Origin: Actinomadura syzygii
GTDB taxonomy: Bacteria; Actinomycetota; Actinomycetes; Streptosporangiales; Streptosporangiaceae
DNA: 64,000 nucleotides
NCBI RefSeq assembly: GCF_008085905.1
Contig: NZ_VSFF01000002.1
Coordinates: 496,001-560,000, forward strand
Reading direction: 5' to 3'
Shown here in pieces: positions 1-7,231 of the stretch; within the stretch, counting starts at the first letter, position 1, and each line of letters opens with the position of its first letter. The notes beneath the pieces were generated by a model. The model was not told the DNA's origin, searched no databases, and saw nothing but the letters and a program-made list of their open reading frames with translations. The position numbers were made by a program, and so were the translations under genes.

Positions 1-55
1 ACTCGGCATGCCGGACCTCGACGCCGACGCGGCGTCGCGCCCGGCCGATCGCTAG
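1..55 (+). CDS. C-terminal end of an upstream gene (partial)
   Basis: The reading frame that starts at base 2 stays open to a TAG at 53-55 and ends in the residues ...RPADR. Only 17 codons are inside the window, so no family can be named. Codon use (all G/C third positions) fits a real gene, and the stop lies 19 bp before the next start, whose ribosome site follows directly; it is probably the preceding gene of the same operon. Confidence 0.5.
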   Translation, partial: LGMPDLDADAASRPADR

Positions 56-74
56 CGAAGAAGGAGAGGACCTG

Positions 75-854
75 ATGGCCGACGATGCCGGATTGGTGGT
101 GGGCGCGCGTTCGCGCAGCGCCCGCCATGTCGCGGAGGCCCGCGACGCCACGGCGTACCCCGCCGAACTGTCGGTTCTGCTGCGCATGCTGGACGAGGTG
201 CGCCCGTCCGGCGGCGCGGAGCTCGTCTCGCTGCGCTGGGACCGGCGGCCCCCGCCGGATTCCCCTGACGGCGGCGCGGGCCTGCGGCTGGAGGCGACCG
301 TCACGCGGCGGGTGCCGGGCGAGGAGCGCGCGACCATCCACCAGTCGGTGCGCGTCCTGGACGACCACGACCGCGAGCGGTGCCGCTCGACGGTGGCCTG
401 GAGCGCGCCCGTCGAGCTGAGCCGGAGCGAGGCCGCCGCCTGGAAGGACGCCGACTTCGCGTCCGTCCGGTGGGGCGAGCGGCTGCGCGACCGGCTCGCC
501 GCCGACCCGCGCTTCGCCGCCGCCACGCGCAGCTTCGACGGGGCGATCGCGTTCGCCGTGCCCGACCGGCAGGTGCACTTCCGGATCTACCGGGGGACGG
601 TGATCGACGTCGCGCGCAAGTCCCTGGACGGCGCGACGTTCGCGGTCGAGGGCGCGGACCTCGCGTGGGTCGAGCTGCTCGGCGCCGCGTCCAACGACTT
701 CATCCGCCGGACGAGTGACGGGCACTTCCGCGTCCAGGGCAGCGGCTACCAGTACCTGCGCATGATCAAGGCGGTCATGATCATGATCGACCAGGCCCGC
801 GCGTTGACACGCGACCCGGCCGTGGACACCAGCTTGGAGGCGACCGGTGCATAA
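75..854 (+). CDS. SCP2-like sterol/lipid-binding domain protein
   Basis: 259 aa, soluble, no signal peptide. The ATG at 75 follows the ribosome site GAAGGAGAGG at 58-67. The C-terminal half (about residues 130-240) alternates beta strands and short helices in the manner of SCP2/lipid-carrier domains, with the stretch FAVPDRQVHFRIYRG followed by VEGADLAWVELLGA; the N-terminal half could be a remnant hot-dog-like or oligomerisation domain but I do not recognise it. It is the first complete gene of a four-gene operon with an alpha/beta hydrolase, a thiolase-like protein and a DUF35 protein, and it overlaps the next start by 8 bp. Such sets handle CoA-linked sterol, fatty or aromatic acids, so a lipid-acyl carrier role is an inference. 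The SCP2 assignment is tentative. Confidence 0.5.
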   Translation: MADDAGLVVGARSRSARHVAEARDATAYPAELSVLLRMLDEVRPSGGAELVSLRWDRRPPPDSPDGGAGLRLEATVTRRVPGEERATIHQSVRVLDDHDRERCRSTVAWSAPVELSRSEAAAWKDADFASVRWGERLRDRLAADPRFAAATRSFDGAIAFAVPDRQVHFRIYRGTVIDVARKSLDGATFAVEGADLAWVELLGAASNDFIRRTSDGHFRVQGSGYQYLRMIKAVMIMIDQARALTRDPAVDTSLEATGA

Positions 855-1677
855 CGCCGAGTACCTGGAGTTCGACGGGCGGCTGGCGTTCGTCGAGACC
901 TGGCCGGGCCACCGTCCGACCGTGCTGTGCGTCCACACGGCGGGGCAGAGCGGCGTGCAGTACCGGCACGTCGCGCCCGGCCTGGCGGAGCTGGGCTTCG
1001 GGGTCGTCGTCGCCGACCTGCCCGGCCACGGCCGGTCCGAGCCCGCGCCGGGCGGGCCGATCAGCGACCTGTCCTGGTACGCGGAGTGGTGCGTGCGGCT
1101 GATCGCGAAGCTCGGCCTGGAGCGGCCGTACCTGCTCGGCTGCTCGATCGGCGGGAGCATCGCGCTGGACGTCGCCGCCCGCCTGCCCGGCGAGCGGCTG
1201 TCCGGCGTCGTGGCGCTGGACCCGTCCGGGGTCCTCGGCAGCGACGGCCGGCCGCCGCCGCCCCCGCTGCTGGAGGACACCGCGTCCCCGAGCATGCGCG
1301 ACCGCACCTACTTCGGGACGATCGAGGCGTGCGGCAAGTCCGTCCCGGGCGAGCGGGCGGAGCTGATCGCGCAGATGCACTGCCGCGAGGACTGGCACGT
1401 CACCGTCAGCGACATCCACGGCGCGCTCACCCACGACATCCGCGCGGAGCTGGCCCGGATCACGTGCCCGGTGCGGATCCTCACCGGCGAGGACGACTAC
1501 TTCGTCCCGCCGAGCCGGGTGCGGCGCGTCGCGGACCTCGTCCCGCACGCCGCGTTCGAGGTGATGCCGGGCATCGGGCACTACCCGATGGAGGAGATCC
1601 CCGACTTCGCGGAGCGCTTCGACCGCTGGGTGCGGGAGTTCGAACCGGCCGCCGAGCTCGACGGGGCGGCGCCGTGA
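847..1677 (+). CDS. Alpha/beta-fold hydrolase
   Basis: 276 aa. The nucleophile elbow GCSIGG (Ser near residue 100), an acidic residue in TGEDDYFVPP (about 220) and the C-terminal His in GIGHYP (about 244) give a full Ser-Asp-His triad in the usual order, and the oxyanion-hole region VLCVHTAGQSG lies near residue 30. Length fits the family. It probably cleaves an ester, thioester or C-C bond in the substrate of this operon; the substrate is unknown. The GTG start overlaps the previous stop by 8 bp and its own TGA overlaps the thiolase start by 4 bp (GTGA), so the genes are translationally coupled. Confidence 0.85.
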   Translation: MHNAEYLEFDGRLAFVETWPGHRPTVLCVHTAGQSGVQYRHVAPGLAELGFGVVVADLPGHGRSEPAPGGPISDLSWYAEWCVRLIAKLGLERPYLLGCSIGGSIALDVAARLPGERLSGVVALDPSGVLGSDGRPPPPPLLEDTASPSMRDRTYFGTIEACGKSVPGERAELIAQMHCREDWHVTVSDIHGALTHDIRAELARITCPVRILTGEDDYFVPPSRVRRVADLVPHAAFEVMPGIGHYPMEEIPDFAERFDRWVREFEPAAELDGAAP

Positions 1678-2840
1678 CGATCCGCGGCAAGGCGTTCGTC
1701 GTCGGCGCCTACGAGCATCCCCGCCGCGACATCCCCGACCTGTCGGTGGCGGAGATCCACGCCGAGGTGGCGCTCGCGGCGCTGGCCGACGCCGGGCTGT
1801 CGCCGTCCGACGTCGACGCCTACTTCTGCGACTCCGACGCTCCCGGCGTGGGGCCGCTGTCGATGTCGGAGTACCTGGGGCTGCGCTGCCGGTACCTCGA
1901 CACGACCGAGACGGGCGGCGCGTCCTACCTCTCGCACGTCGGGCACGCCGCCGCCGCGATCGCGGCCGGGAAGTGCCGGGTCGCGCTGTGCGTCATGGGC
2001 GGACGGCCGCGCACCCTGCGGATCGCCGCCGGGCCGAACCTGTCCGGGGCGCCGGAGACGGACTACGAGACGCACTGGGGGATCACCGACACCGTCCACA
2101 ACTACGCGCTGGCCGCCATGCGGCACATGCACGAGTTCGGGACGACGAGCCGCCAACTCGCCGAGGTGAAGGTGGCCGCGTCGCTGCACGCGCAGCACAA
2201 CCCGAACGCGTTCCTGCGCAAGGCCGTCACCGTCGAGGACGTGCTGTCCTCGCCGATGATCAGCGACCCGCTGCACCGGCTGGACTGCTGCGTCATGACC
2301 GACGGCGGCGGCGCGGTCGTCATCGCGAGCGCGGAGGTCGCGCGGCGGCTGCCGCGCCGGTCGGTCGCCGTCCTCGGGCACGGCGAGGCCGCGAAGGGGA
2401 CCGGCACGGGACGACCCGACCTGAGCCACACGGCGGCGGTGTGGTCGGGACCGGCGGCGTTCGCCGAGGCCGGGGTGACGCCCGGCGACGTCGACTACGC
2501 CTCGATCTACGACTCCTTCACCATCACCGCCCTGCTGGCGCTGGAGGACCTCGGGTTCTGCGAGAAGGGCGAGGGCGGACGGTTCGTCGAGGACGGCGCG
2601 CTCGTCGCCCCGCACGGACGGCTGCCCATGAACACCGACGGCGGCGGCCTGTGCAACAACCAGCCCGACAACCGGGGAGGGATGGCGCGGATGATCGAGG
2701 CGGTCCGCCAACTGCGCGGTGAGGCCGCGCCGGAGGTGCAGGTGCCGGACTGCCGCCTCGCCGTGGTGCACGGCTCGGGCGGACGGCTCGCCACCCGCAG
2801 TTCGGCGGCCACCCTCGTCCTCGGCCGGGAGGACGCGTGA
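1674..2840 (+). CDS. Thiolase-fold lipid-transfer protein (Ltp2/SCP-x type, degenerate active site)
   Basis: 388 aa from the GTG at 1674; the reading frame is open much further upstream, but the GTGA overlap with the hydrolase stop fixes the start. The fold is that of SCP-x-type thiolases: a YASIYDSFTITALLALEDLG segment and a C-terminal glycine-rich LAVVHGSGG. The place where thiolases carry the nucleophilic Cys reads ETGGASY, with no Cys, and the GHP motif region reads GGGLCNNQPDN. It is therefore unlikely to be a classical thiolase. The family also contains Ltp2-type retro-aldolases that work with a DUF35 partner, and exactly such a partner is encoded next door with a 4-bp overlap. An aldolase or acyl-carrier role is an inference. 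Confidence 0.8.
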   Translation: MTIRGKAFVVGAYEHPRRDIPDLSVAEIHAEVALAALADAGLSPSDVDAYFCDSDAPGVGPLSMSEYLGLRCRYLDTTETGGASYLSHVGHAAAAIAAGKCRVALCVMGGRPRTLRIAAGPNLSGAPETDYETHWGITDTVHNYALAAMRHMHEFGTTSRQLAEVKVAASLHAQHNPNAFLRKAVTVEDVLSSPMISDPLHRLDCCVMTDGGGAVVIASAEVARRLPRRSVAVLGHGEAAKGTGTGRPDLSHTAAVWSGPAAFAEAGVTPGDVDYASIYDSFTITALLALEDLGFCEKGEGGRFVEDGALVAPHGRLPMNTDGGGLCNNQPDNRGGMARMIEAVRQLRGEAAPEVQVPDCRLAVVHGSGGRLATRSSAATLVLGREDA

Positions 2841-3313
2841 GCACGCGGGGAGAAGGCACACAGCGGGAAGGCGCGAGCACGCCGCTGCCGCGCGCCGACT
2901 TCACCCCGTCCGGCGCGGACGAGACGTTCTGGGCCGCGACCGCCGAGGGGCGGCTGCTGCTGTCCCGCTGCGAGTCGTGCGCGACGATCGTCTGGTATCC
3001 GCGGCCGTTCTGCCCGCGCTGCGGCGGACGCGGCATCACGTGGTTCGCGGCGTCGGGCGAGGCGACCGTCTACACCTACACGGTGGTGCGGAAGGCGCGC
3101 GGCGCATACCGCGAGCTGACCCCGTACGTCGTGGCCTACGTCGAGCTGGCCGAGGGGCCCCGGATCCTCACCAACATCGTCGGCTGCGACCCGGCCGAGG
3201 TGCGGATCGGCCAGCGGGTGACGCTCGTCTTCGACCCGCCCGCCCCGGCCGGGGACGGGGAGGGCGAGGGCGAGGTGCGGGCCCGGCTCTACCGGTTCCG
3301 GCCGAGCGGCTGA
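2837..3313 (+). CDS. DUF35 zinc-ribbon/OB-fold protein
   Basis: 158 aa. The N-terminal rubredoxin-like zinc ribbon is visible as CESCATIVWYPRPFCPRCG (two CxxC pairs, residues about 40-58), preceded by a helix and followed by an OB-fold beta barrel (TVYTYTVVRKA ... ILTNIVGCDPAEVRIGQRV). This is the architecture of DUF35 proteins, which bind acyl-CoA and form complexes with thiolase-fold partners, for example ChsH2 with Ltp2 in steroid side-chain degradation. The GTG start overlaps the thiolase stop by 4 bp. It is the last gene of the operon; a 174-bp gap follows. The most likely role is partner subunit of the preceding thiolase-fold protein. Confidence 0.88.
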   Translation: MSTRGEGTQREGASTPLPRADFTPSGADETFWAATAEGRLLLSRCESCATIVWYPRPFCPRCGGRGITWFAASGEATVYTYTVVRKARGAYRELTPYVVAYVELAEGPRILTNIVGCDPAEVRIGQRVTLVFDPPAPAGDGEGEGEVRARLYRFRPSG

Positions 3314-3315
3314 AA

Positions 3316-3331
3316 TGTGACGGCTATCACT
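3316..3331. promoter_or_regulatory. CRP-like palindrome
   Basis: The sequence TGTGACGGCTATCACT has TGTGA, a 6-bp spacer and TCACt, one base short of the CRP/GlxR-type consensus TGTGA-N6-TCACA. It lies just after the DUF35 stop and about 157 bp before the surface-protein start, so it could serve that gene. Motif match only. Confidence 0.3.
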
Positions 3332-3487
3332 CCAACTTTCCGCCGCGAATTCCGATCATGACCGTTTCGATCCGACCTTGAAATTCCTCGAACAAAACAA
3401 GGGCGGCGCCCATCGTATGAAGGCATAAGAGGGCACGGGTTCACGAGCTGAAAGTCGAGTAAGCCACCGTGTCGTAACGGAGTGGAC

Positions 3488-4036
3488 ATGCGATTCGGAA
3501 AGGCGACCGTCTTCGGTCTCGTCGTCGGCGCCATGACGGTCGGGCTCGCCGCCCCCGCGATGGCGGACGCCGGCGACGTGATCGTCCAGCCGAAGCAGGC
3601 CCGTCCCGGCGACAAGGTGACCGTCGTGGGGAAGAAGTGCGTGACCGACGGTGAGGCGGGCTCGCTCGCGTTCGTGGGCGGGGCCGTCCCGCTGAACGGC
3701 GCCGAGGAGGTCGACGGACGGTCCGGCCTCGCCACCATCAAGGCCGACACCGTCCCCGGCACCTACACGGTGCAGGTCAGGTGCGGCGGCCACCGCTCGG
3801 TCGGCGAGGTCGTGGTCATCGAGAAGAAGGCGCCGCCGAAGACGCAGCAGCCGACCACCCTTCCCGGCCACCCCACCGCGAAGGCGACCCCGCACGGCGG
3901 GCCCGCGACGGGCTTCGGCGGCGGGAGCGGCGGCAGCGGCGGCACGGCGCTGCTGGCGGGCGGCGGGGTCCTGCTGCTCGGCGGGTTCGGACTCGGCGCC
4001 ATGGCCGTCCGCCGGCGCGGCGGCGCGGCCGCGTAA
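3488..4036 (+). CDS. Secreted, C-terminally anchored small surface protein (sortase-substrate-like)
   Basis: 182 aa when started at the ATG at 3488, which has GGAG 5 bp upstream; an in-frame GTG six bases earlier overlaps that ribosome site and is less likely. The N-terminus is a Sec signal peptide with a probable cut after AMA-DAG. The mature part is one small beta domain with a lone Cys pair (KKCVTDG and QVRCGGH), then a Pro/Thr-rich linker. The C-terminus has PATGF, a glycine-rich stretch, a hydrophobic segment LLLGGFGLGAMAV and an RRRGG tail, which is a cell-wall sorting layout although the first residues differ from LPxTG. The next gene encodes a sortase, 78 bp away. An 11-bp hairpin follows its stop. 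Confidence 0.75.
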   Translation: MRFGKATVFGLVVGAMTVGLAAPAMADAGDVIVQPKQARPGDKVTVVGKKCVTDGEAGSLAFVGGAVPLNGAEEVDGRSGLATIKADTVPGTYTVQVRCGGHRSVGEVVVIEKKAPPKTQQPTTLPGHPTAKATPHGGPATGFGGGSGGSGGTALLAGGGVLLLGGFGLGAMAVRRRGGAAA

Positions 4037-4045
4037 TGGCGGATT

Positions 4046-4078
4046 TCCGGTGGCCGTCCTTTCCAGGCGGCCACCGGA
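4046..4078 (+). terminator. Hairpin between surface protein and sortase
   Basis: Perfect 11-bp inverted repeat TCCGGTGGCCG / CGGCCACCGGA with an 11-nt loop, starting 10 bp after the surface-protein stop. There is no T-tract, so it may be a weak terminator or an mRNA stabiliser that lowers sortase expression relative to its substrate. Confidence 0.5.
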
Positions 4079-4114
4079 GCCATTCCTGAAGAGTCGACGA
4101 TTCGCCGTGGGCGG

Positions 4115-4738
4115 GTGAAAGGGATCATGCGCGGGGTGTGGGTTCTGGCGGCCGTTCTGGTGGCGGCCGGTCTCGTCCTGGTGGGGCTCGGGCTGCGCGG
4201 CCCGGCCGGTCCGCCGCAGCCGCCCGCGTGGGCGGCGCAGACCCGCCCGGTCGACCATCGCGGTCCGGTGCTGGCGCGCTCGCTGCCCGTCGAGGTGGCG
4301 ATCCCGTCGATCGGGGTCCGGGCGCCGCTGGCCCGGCTGGGACTGGACGCGGACGGCGCCGTCCAGGTGCCGCCCGCCGGACGTCCGGACGAGGCGGGCT
4401 GGTACGACCGCGGTCCCACGCCGGGCGAGCGCGGCGCGGCCGTGATCCTCGGCCATGTCGACTCCGCGAAGGGCGCCGCCGTCTTCTACGACCTCGGGCG
4501 GCTCCGCCCCGGCGACCGCGTCGAGGTGGCGCGCGCCGACGGCGGGAAGGCCCTGTTCACCGTCGAGTCGGTGGAGCGCGTCCGGAAGGACGAGTTCCCG
4601 ACCGAGCGCGTCTACGGACCGCTCGACTACCCCGGCCTCAGGCTCGTGACCTGCGGCGGGACGTTCGACCGCGCCAAGCGCAGCTACCGCGACAACATCG
4701 TCGTCTTCGCCGCGCGGACGGCCGTCTCCCCGGCCTGA
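4115..4738 (+). CDS. Class F-like sortase
   Basis: 207 aa from the GTG at 4115; an ATG 12 bp downstream at 4127 is an equally good start because AAAGGG lies just before it. One N-terminal membrane anchor (VLAAVLVAAGLVLVGLGL) is followed by the sortase beta-barrel. The catalytic residues are visible: His in ILGHVDS (about residue 114), Cys in LVTCGG (about 178) and Arg in RSYRDN (about 190). The short size and motif forms match actinobacterial class F enzymes. The sortase joins surface proteins to the cell wall, and the protein encoded just upstream has a sorting-signal-like C-terminus, so the pair probably works together. Confidence 0.88.
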   Translation: MKGIMRGVWVLAAVLVAAGLVLVGLGLRGPAGPPQPPAWAAQTRPVDHRGPVLARSLPVEVAIPSIGVRAPLARLGLDADGAVQVPPAGRPDEAGWYDRGPTPGERGAAVILGHVDSAKGAAVFYDLGRLRPGDRVEVARADGGKALFTVESVERVRKDEFPTERVYGPLDYPGLRLVTCGGTFDRAKRSYRDNIVVFAARTAVSPA

Positions 4739-4815
4739 GCCGCCCCGCGCCGGGGGTCGACAAGCCCGCCGGGCTCCTTCACATTGATCATGACCCGATC
4801 TGTGAAGGGTGTGCC

Positions 4816-6321
4816 ATGGACTCCCGAATGACCCGCCGCTCCGCCCTCGTCCTGACCGGAACCGCCGCCGCGGGGACGATCGCCGCCGGACGGCCCGGCG
4901 ACCAGGCCGACCTCCAGGCCGACCCGCAAGCAGGCCCACGGGCTGACCTCGTCCTGCACTCCGGCGTCGTCTGGACCGGGGACGGCACCGCCGAAGCGGT
5001 GGCTGTCCGAGGGAAACGGGTCGTCGCGGTCGGCTCCGACCACCACGTCCTCCGCTGGGCCGGGGACCGCACGCGCCGCGTCGACCTGCGCGGAGCGTTC
5101 GTCGGCCCCGGGTTCCGGGACCAGCACACGCACCTCATCACGCGCGCGCTGACCGGCGTGGGACCGGAGGCGTACCGGCCGGTCTACAAGCCGTACGACG
5201 AGAAGGAGGCGTTCGAGTCGCGCAGGCGCACCGGCCAGCGGCACGTGGAGATCCACGCGCGCGGCGAGACGCCCGTGGACGTCGGCGCCCACAGCCCGGT
5301 CACCGAGAAGATGAAGAACGACCTCCTCGTCATGCAGGAGGAGGTCGCCAAGCAGGGCGTCACCACGGTCGTCGAAGCGGGCCTGCGCGACCTCGGCGCG
5401 TTGGAGGCCCTCTTCCAACTCGCGGAGGAAGACAAGCTGAAAGTGCGCTTCCTGGTGCGCGTCGCCTGGGGCTGCATGGAGGAGGCGGCCAAGCTCGGCT
5501 GGAAGACCGGCGTGGGCAACGACTGGGTGAAAGTGCTGGGCGTGAAGCTGTATTCGGATGGCTGGCTCGGCCCCCGAACGTCCGCGCTGCGCCGCCCCTA
5601 CGCCGACGACCCGTACGGGTTCCCGCGCAAGGGGATCCTCTTCCTGGAGCAGGAGCGCGCGAACCGCGACGTCGCCCGCGCCCGCGAACTGGGCTTCAAC
5701 ATCACCACCCATGCCATCGGCGATCGCGGGCTCAAGGTGACGCTGAACGCCTACGAGCACAACGACGTGTCGCCGCGCGACCGGTGGGCGATCGAGCACG
5801 TCCAGGTCGTGGAGGACGACCTGCTGGAGCGGATGATCCGGGGCGGCGTCATCGCGAGCATCCAGCTCAGCTTCGCGACGTCCGACCAGCGGTTCGCCGA
5901 GAACGCGCTCGGCCGCGACCGGCTGCGCCACGCCTACCGGTGGCGCGACATGCTGCGGGCGCGGCTGCCGATGGTCGGCGGCACCGACTTCGACATCGAG
6001 GCGCTCGACCCGATGTGGGGGCTCCAGCGCGTCGTGACCCGCACCGAGTTCGACGGCACCCCGCCCGGCGGCTGGCGGCCCGACCAGCGGCTGGACGTCC
6101 CCGCCGCGATGCGGCTGATCACCTCGCGGGCGGCGTTCGCGTCGTTCGAGGAGCGCGAGCGCGGCACGGTGGAGCCCGGCAACTACGCCGACCTCGTCGT
6201 CCTCAGGGAGAACCCGCTGACGATCCCACCGGACCGGCTCGCGTTCACGACCCGGCTGATGACCGTCGTCAACGGCAGGATCGCGGCCGAGGGACCGGTC
6301 AGTTACCCGCCCACGGCATAG
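4816..6321 (+). CDS. Tat-exported amidohydrolase (amidohydrolase-3/YtcJ type)
   Basis: 501 aa from the ATG at 4816, with GAAGGG 6 bp upstream; the open frame extends far upstream but has no coding signal there. The N-terminus has the twin-arginine signal TRRSALVLTG. The metal-dependent hydrolase barrel shows the DQHTHL metal motif (about residue 103), LGVKLYSDGWLG (about 245), THAIGDRG (about 300), IEHVQ (about 325) and GGTDFDIE (about 392), and ends in the beta-sandwich segment EPGNYADLVVLRENPL common to this family. The substrate is unknown; relatives hydrolyse N-substituted formamides, amides and cyclic ureas. It stands alone, with 76 bp before it and a convergent gene at its 3' end that overlaps it by 23 bp. 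Confidence 0.85.
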   Translation: MDSRMTRRSALVLTGTAAAGTIAAGRPGDQADLQADPQAGPRADLVLHSGVVWTGDGTAEAVAVRGKRVVAVGSDHHVLRWAGDRTRRVDLRGAFVGPGFRDQHTHLITRALTGVGPEAYRPVYKPYDEKEAFESRRRTGQRHVEIHARGETPVDVGAHSPVTEKMKNDLLVMQEEVAKQGVTTVVEAGLRDLGALEALFQLAEEDKLKVRFLVRVAWGCMEEAAKLGWKTGVGNDWVKVLGVKLYSDGWLGPRTSALRRPYADDPYGFPRKGILFLEQERANRDVARARELGFNITTHAIGDRGLKVTLNAYEHNDVSPRDRWAIEHVQVVEDDLLERMIRGGVIASIQLSFATSDQRFAENALGRDRLRHAYRWRDMLRARLPMVGGTDFDIEALDPMWGLQRVVTRTEFDGTPPGGWRPDQRLDVPAAMRLITSRAAFASFEERERGTVEPGNYADLVVLRENPLTIPPDRLAFTTRLMTVVNGRIAAEGPVSYPPTA

Positions 6322-6730
6322 GCTCGGCGGGCGGCGCGGTCGGGGCGTCCGCGCCGCCCCCGCAGAGCGGACGGAACCCGGAGCACATCAACCGGAGCCA
6401 CGGGATCCGGCCCCGGTCGACGGCGTAGTACACCTGCTGCTCGACCAGGTACAGGACGTCTCCCGTGCGGACGCGCAGCCGGTACGCGAGGTGCTCGCGG
6501 TCCGCCATGGCGCCGGTGGTGACCTGGACGAGGGCCTCCACGCGGTCGTCGGGGCCGAACCAGTGGCCGAGGATGATCCCGTCCACGACCTCGACCGACT
6601 CCGTCGCCTCCCAGGGCCGGCCGGGGGTGAGGGCCCGGAAGTCGATCCGGGGTTCGAGCAGGGCGAGGAGCGCGCCGCGGTCCTTGCCCGCGACCGCGCG
6701 GGCGAACTCCTCGCCGATCCGTCCGTTCAT
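6299..6730 (-). CDS. SnoaL/NTF2-like protein
   Basis: 143 aa from the ATG at 6730. The NTF2-like cone fold is suggested by the start FARAVAGKDRGALLALLEPR, the aromatic/proline loop PGRPWEA, and alternating strands that end in GRIPWLRLMCSGFRPL. The C-terminal 20 residues are Pro/Ala-rich. Family members are small-molecule isomerases, cyclases or unassigned binding proteins. It lies 2 bp downstream of the rhodanese gene and is surely cotranscribed with it. Its 3' end overlaps the end of the convergent amidohydrolase gene by 23 bp. The frame stays open far upstream through antisense sequence, but coding character begins at this ATG. Confidence 0.7.
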   Translation of the reverse strand: MNGRIGEEFARAVAGKDRGALLALLEPRIDFRALTPGRPWEATESVEVVDGIILGHWFGPDDRVEALVQVTTGAMADREHLAYRLRVRTGDVLYLVEQQVYYAVDRGRIPWLRLMCSGFRPLCGGGADAPTAPPAEPMPWAGN

Positions 6731-6732
6731 GG

Positions 6733-7131
6733 TCAGGTGCCCTCCGGCGGCTCGAACGTCACCGGACGGCCCTGCTCCTGCCATGCCGCCAACCCGCCGT
6801 CGAGATGGCCGACGTCCGTGTAGCCGAGCTCCTGGAGCGCGAGCGCGGCGAGCGCCGAACGGCCGCCGGACGCGCAGTACAGAATGGTCGGAGTCGCGGG
6901 GTCCAGTTCGGCGCCATGGTACGGGCTTGAGGGGTCGGCGCGGAATTCCAGTATTCCGCGCGGCACCTGGACGGCGCCCGGAATGCGGCCGTCGAGCGCG
7001 ACCTCGGCGGGTTCGCGGAGGTCGACCAGCGTCACTCCGCCGTCCTCCAGCGCCAGTGAGACCTCGGCGACCGTGAGGTTCCGAACCCGCGTGCGGGCGT
7101 GGGCGATCATATCGGTGACGGAAGTTCCCAT
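6733..7131 (-). CDS. Rhodanese-like domain protein
   Basis: 132 aa, one rhodanese domain filling the protein. The active-site loop reads YCASGGRS, with Cys near residue 87, and the CH2A region reads VDLREPAEVALDGRIPGA. This is the single-domain type that transfers sulfane sulfur to cyanide, thiols or protein partners. The start at 7131 has AAAGGA upstream. It heads a two-gene operon with the SnoaL-like gene and is divergent, by 100 bp, from the LuxR-ATPase regulator, which could control it. Confidence 0.88.
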   Translation of the reverse strand: MGTSVTDMIAHARTRVRNLTVAEVSLALEDGGVTLVDLREPAEVALDGRIPGAVQVPRGILEFRADPSSPYHGAELDPATPTILYCASGGRSALAALALQELGYTDVGHLDGGLAAWQEQGRPVTFEPPEGT

Positions 7132-7231
7132 CGGTGTCCTTTCTCGGAACCATTCGTGGGGTGCTCCGCCATTTCACAACCCCGGACGGGGTCGGCGCAT
7201 CCGTGCTCGGTACGGAATTTCGGGAGGCGCG

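Noticed and set aside
927..1673. Long upstream extension of the thiolase frame
   Set aside because: Overlaps the alpha/beta hydrolase gene in another phase; GTG at 1674 with GTGA coupling is the true start.
4138..4815. Upstream extension of the amidohydrolase frame
   Set aside because: Lies over the sortase gene; the Tat signal begins at the ATG at 4816 with its own ribosome site.
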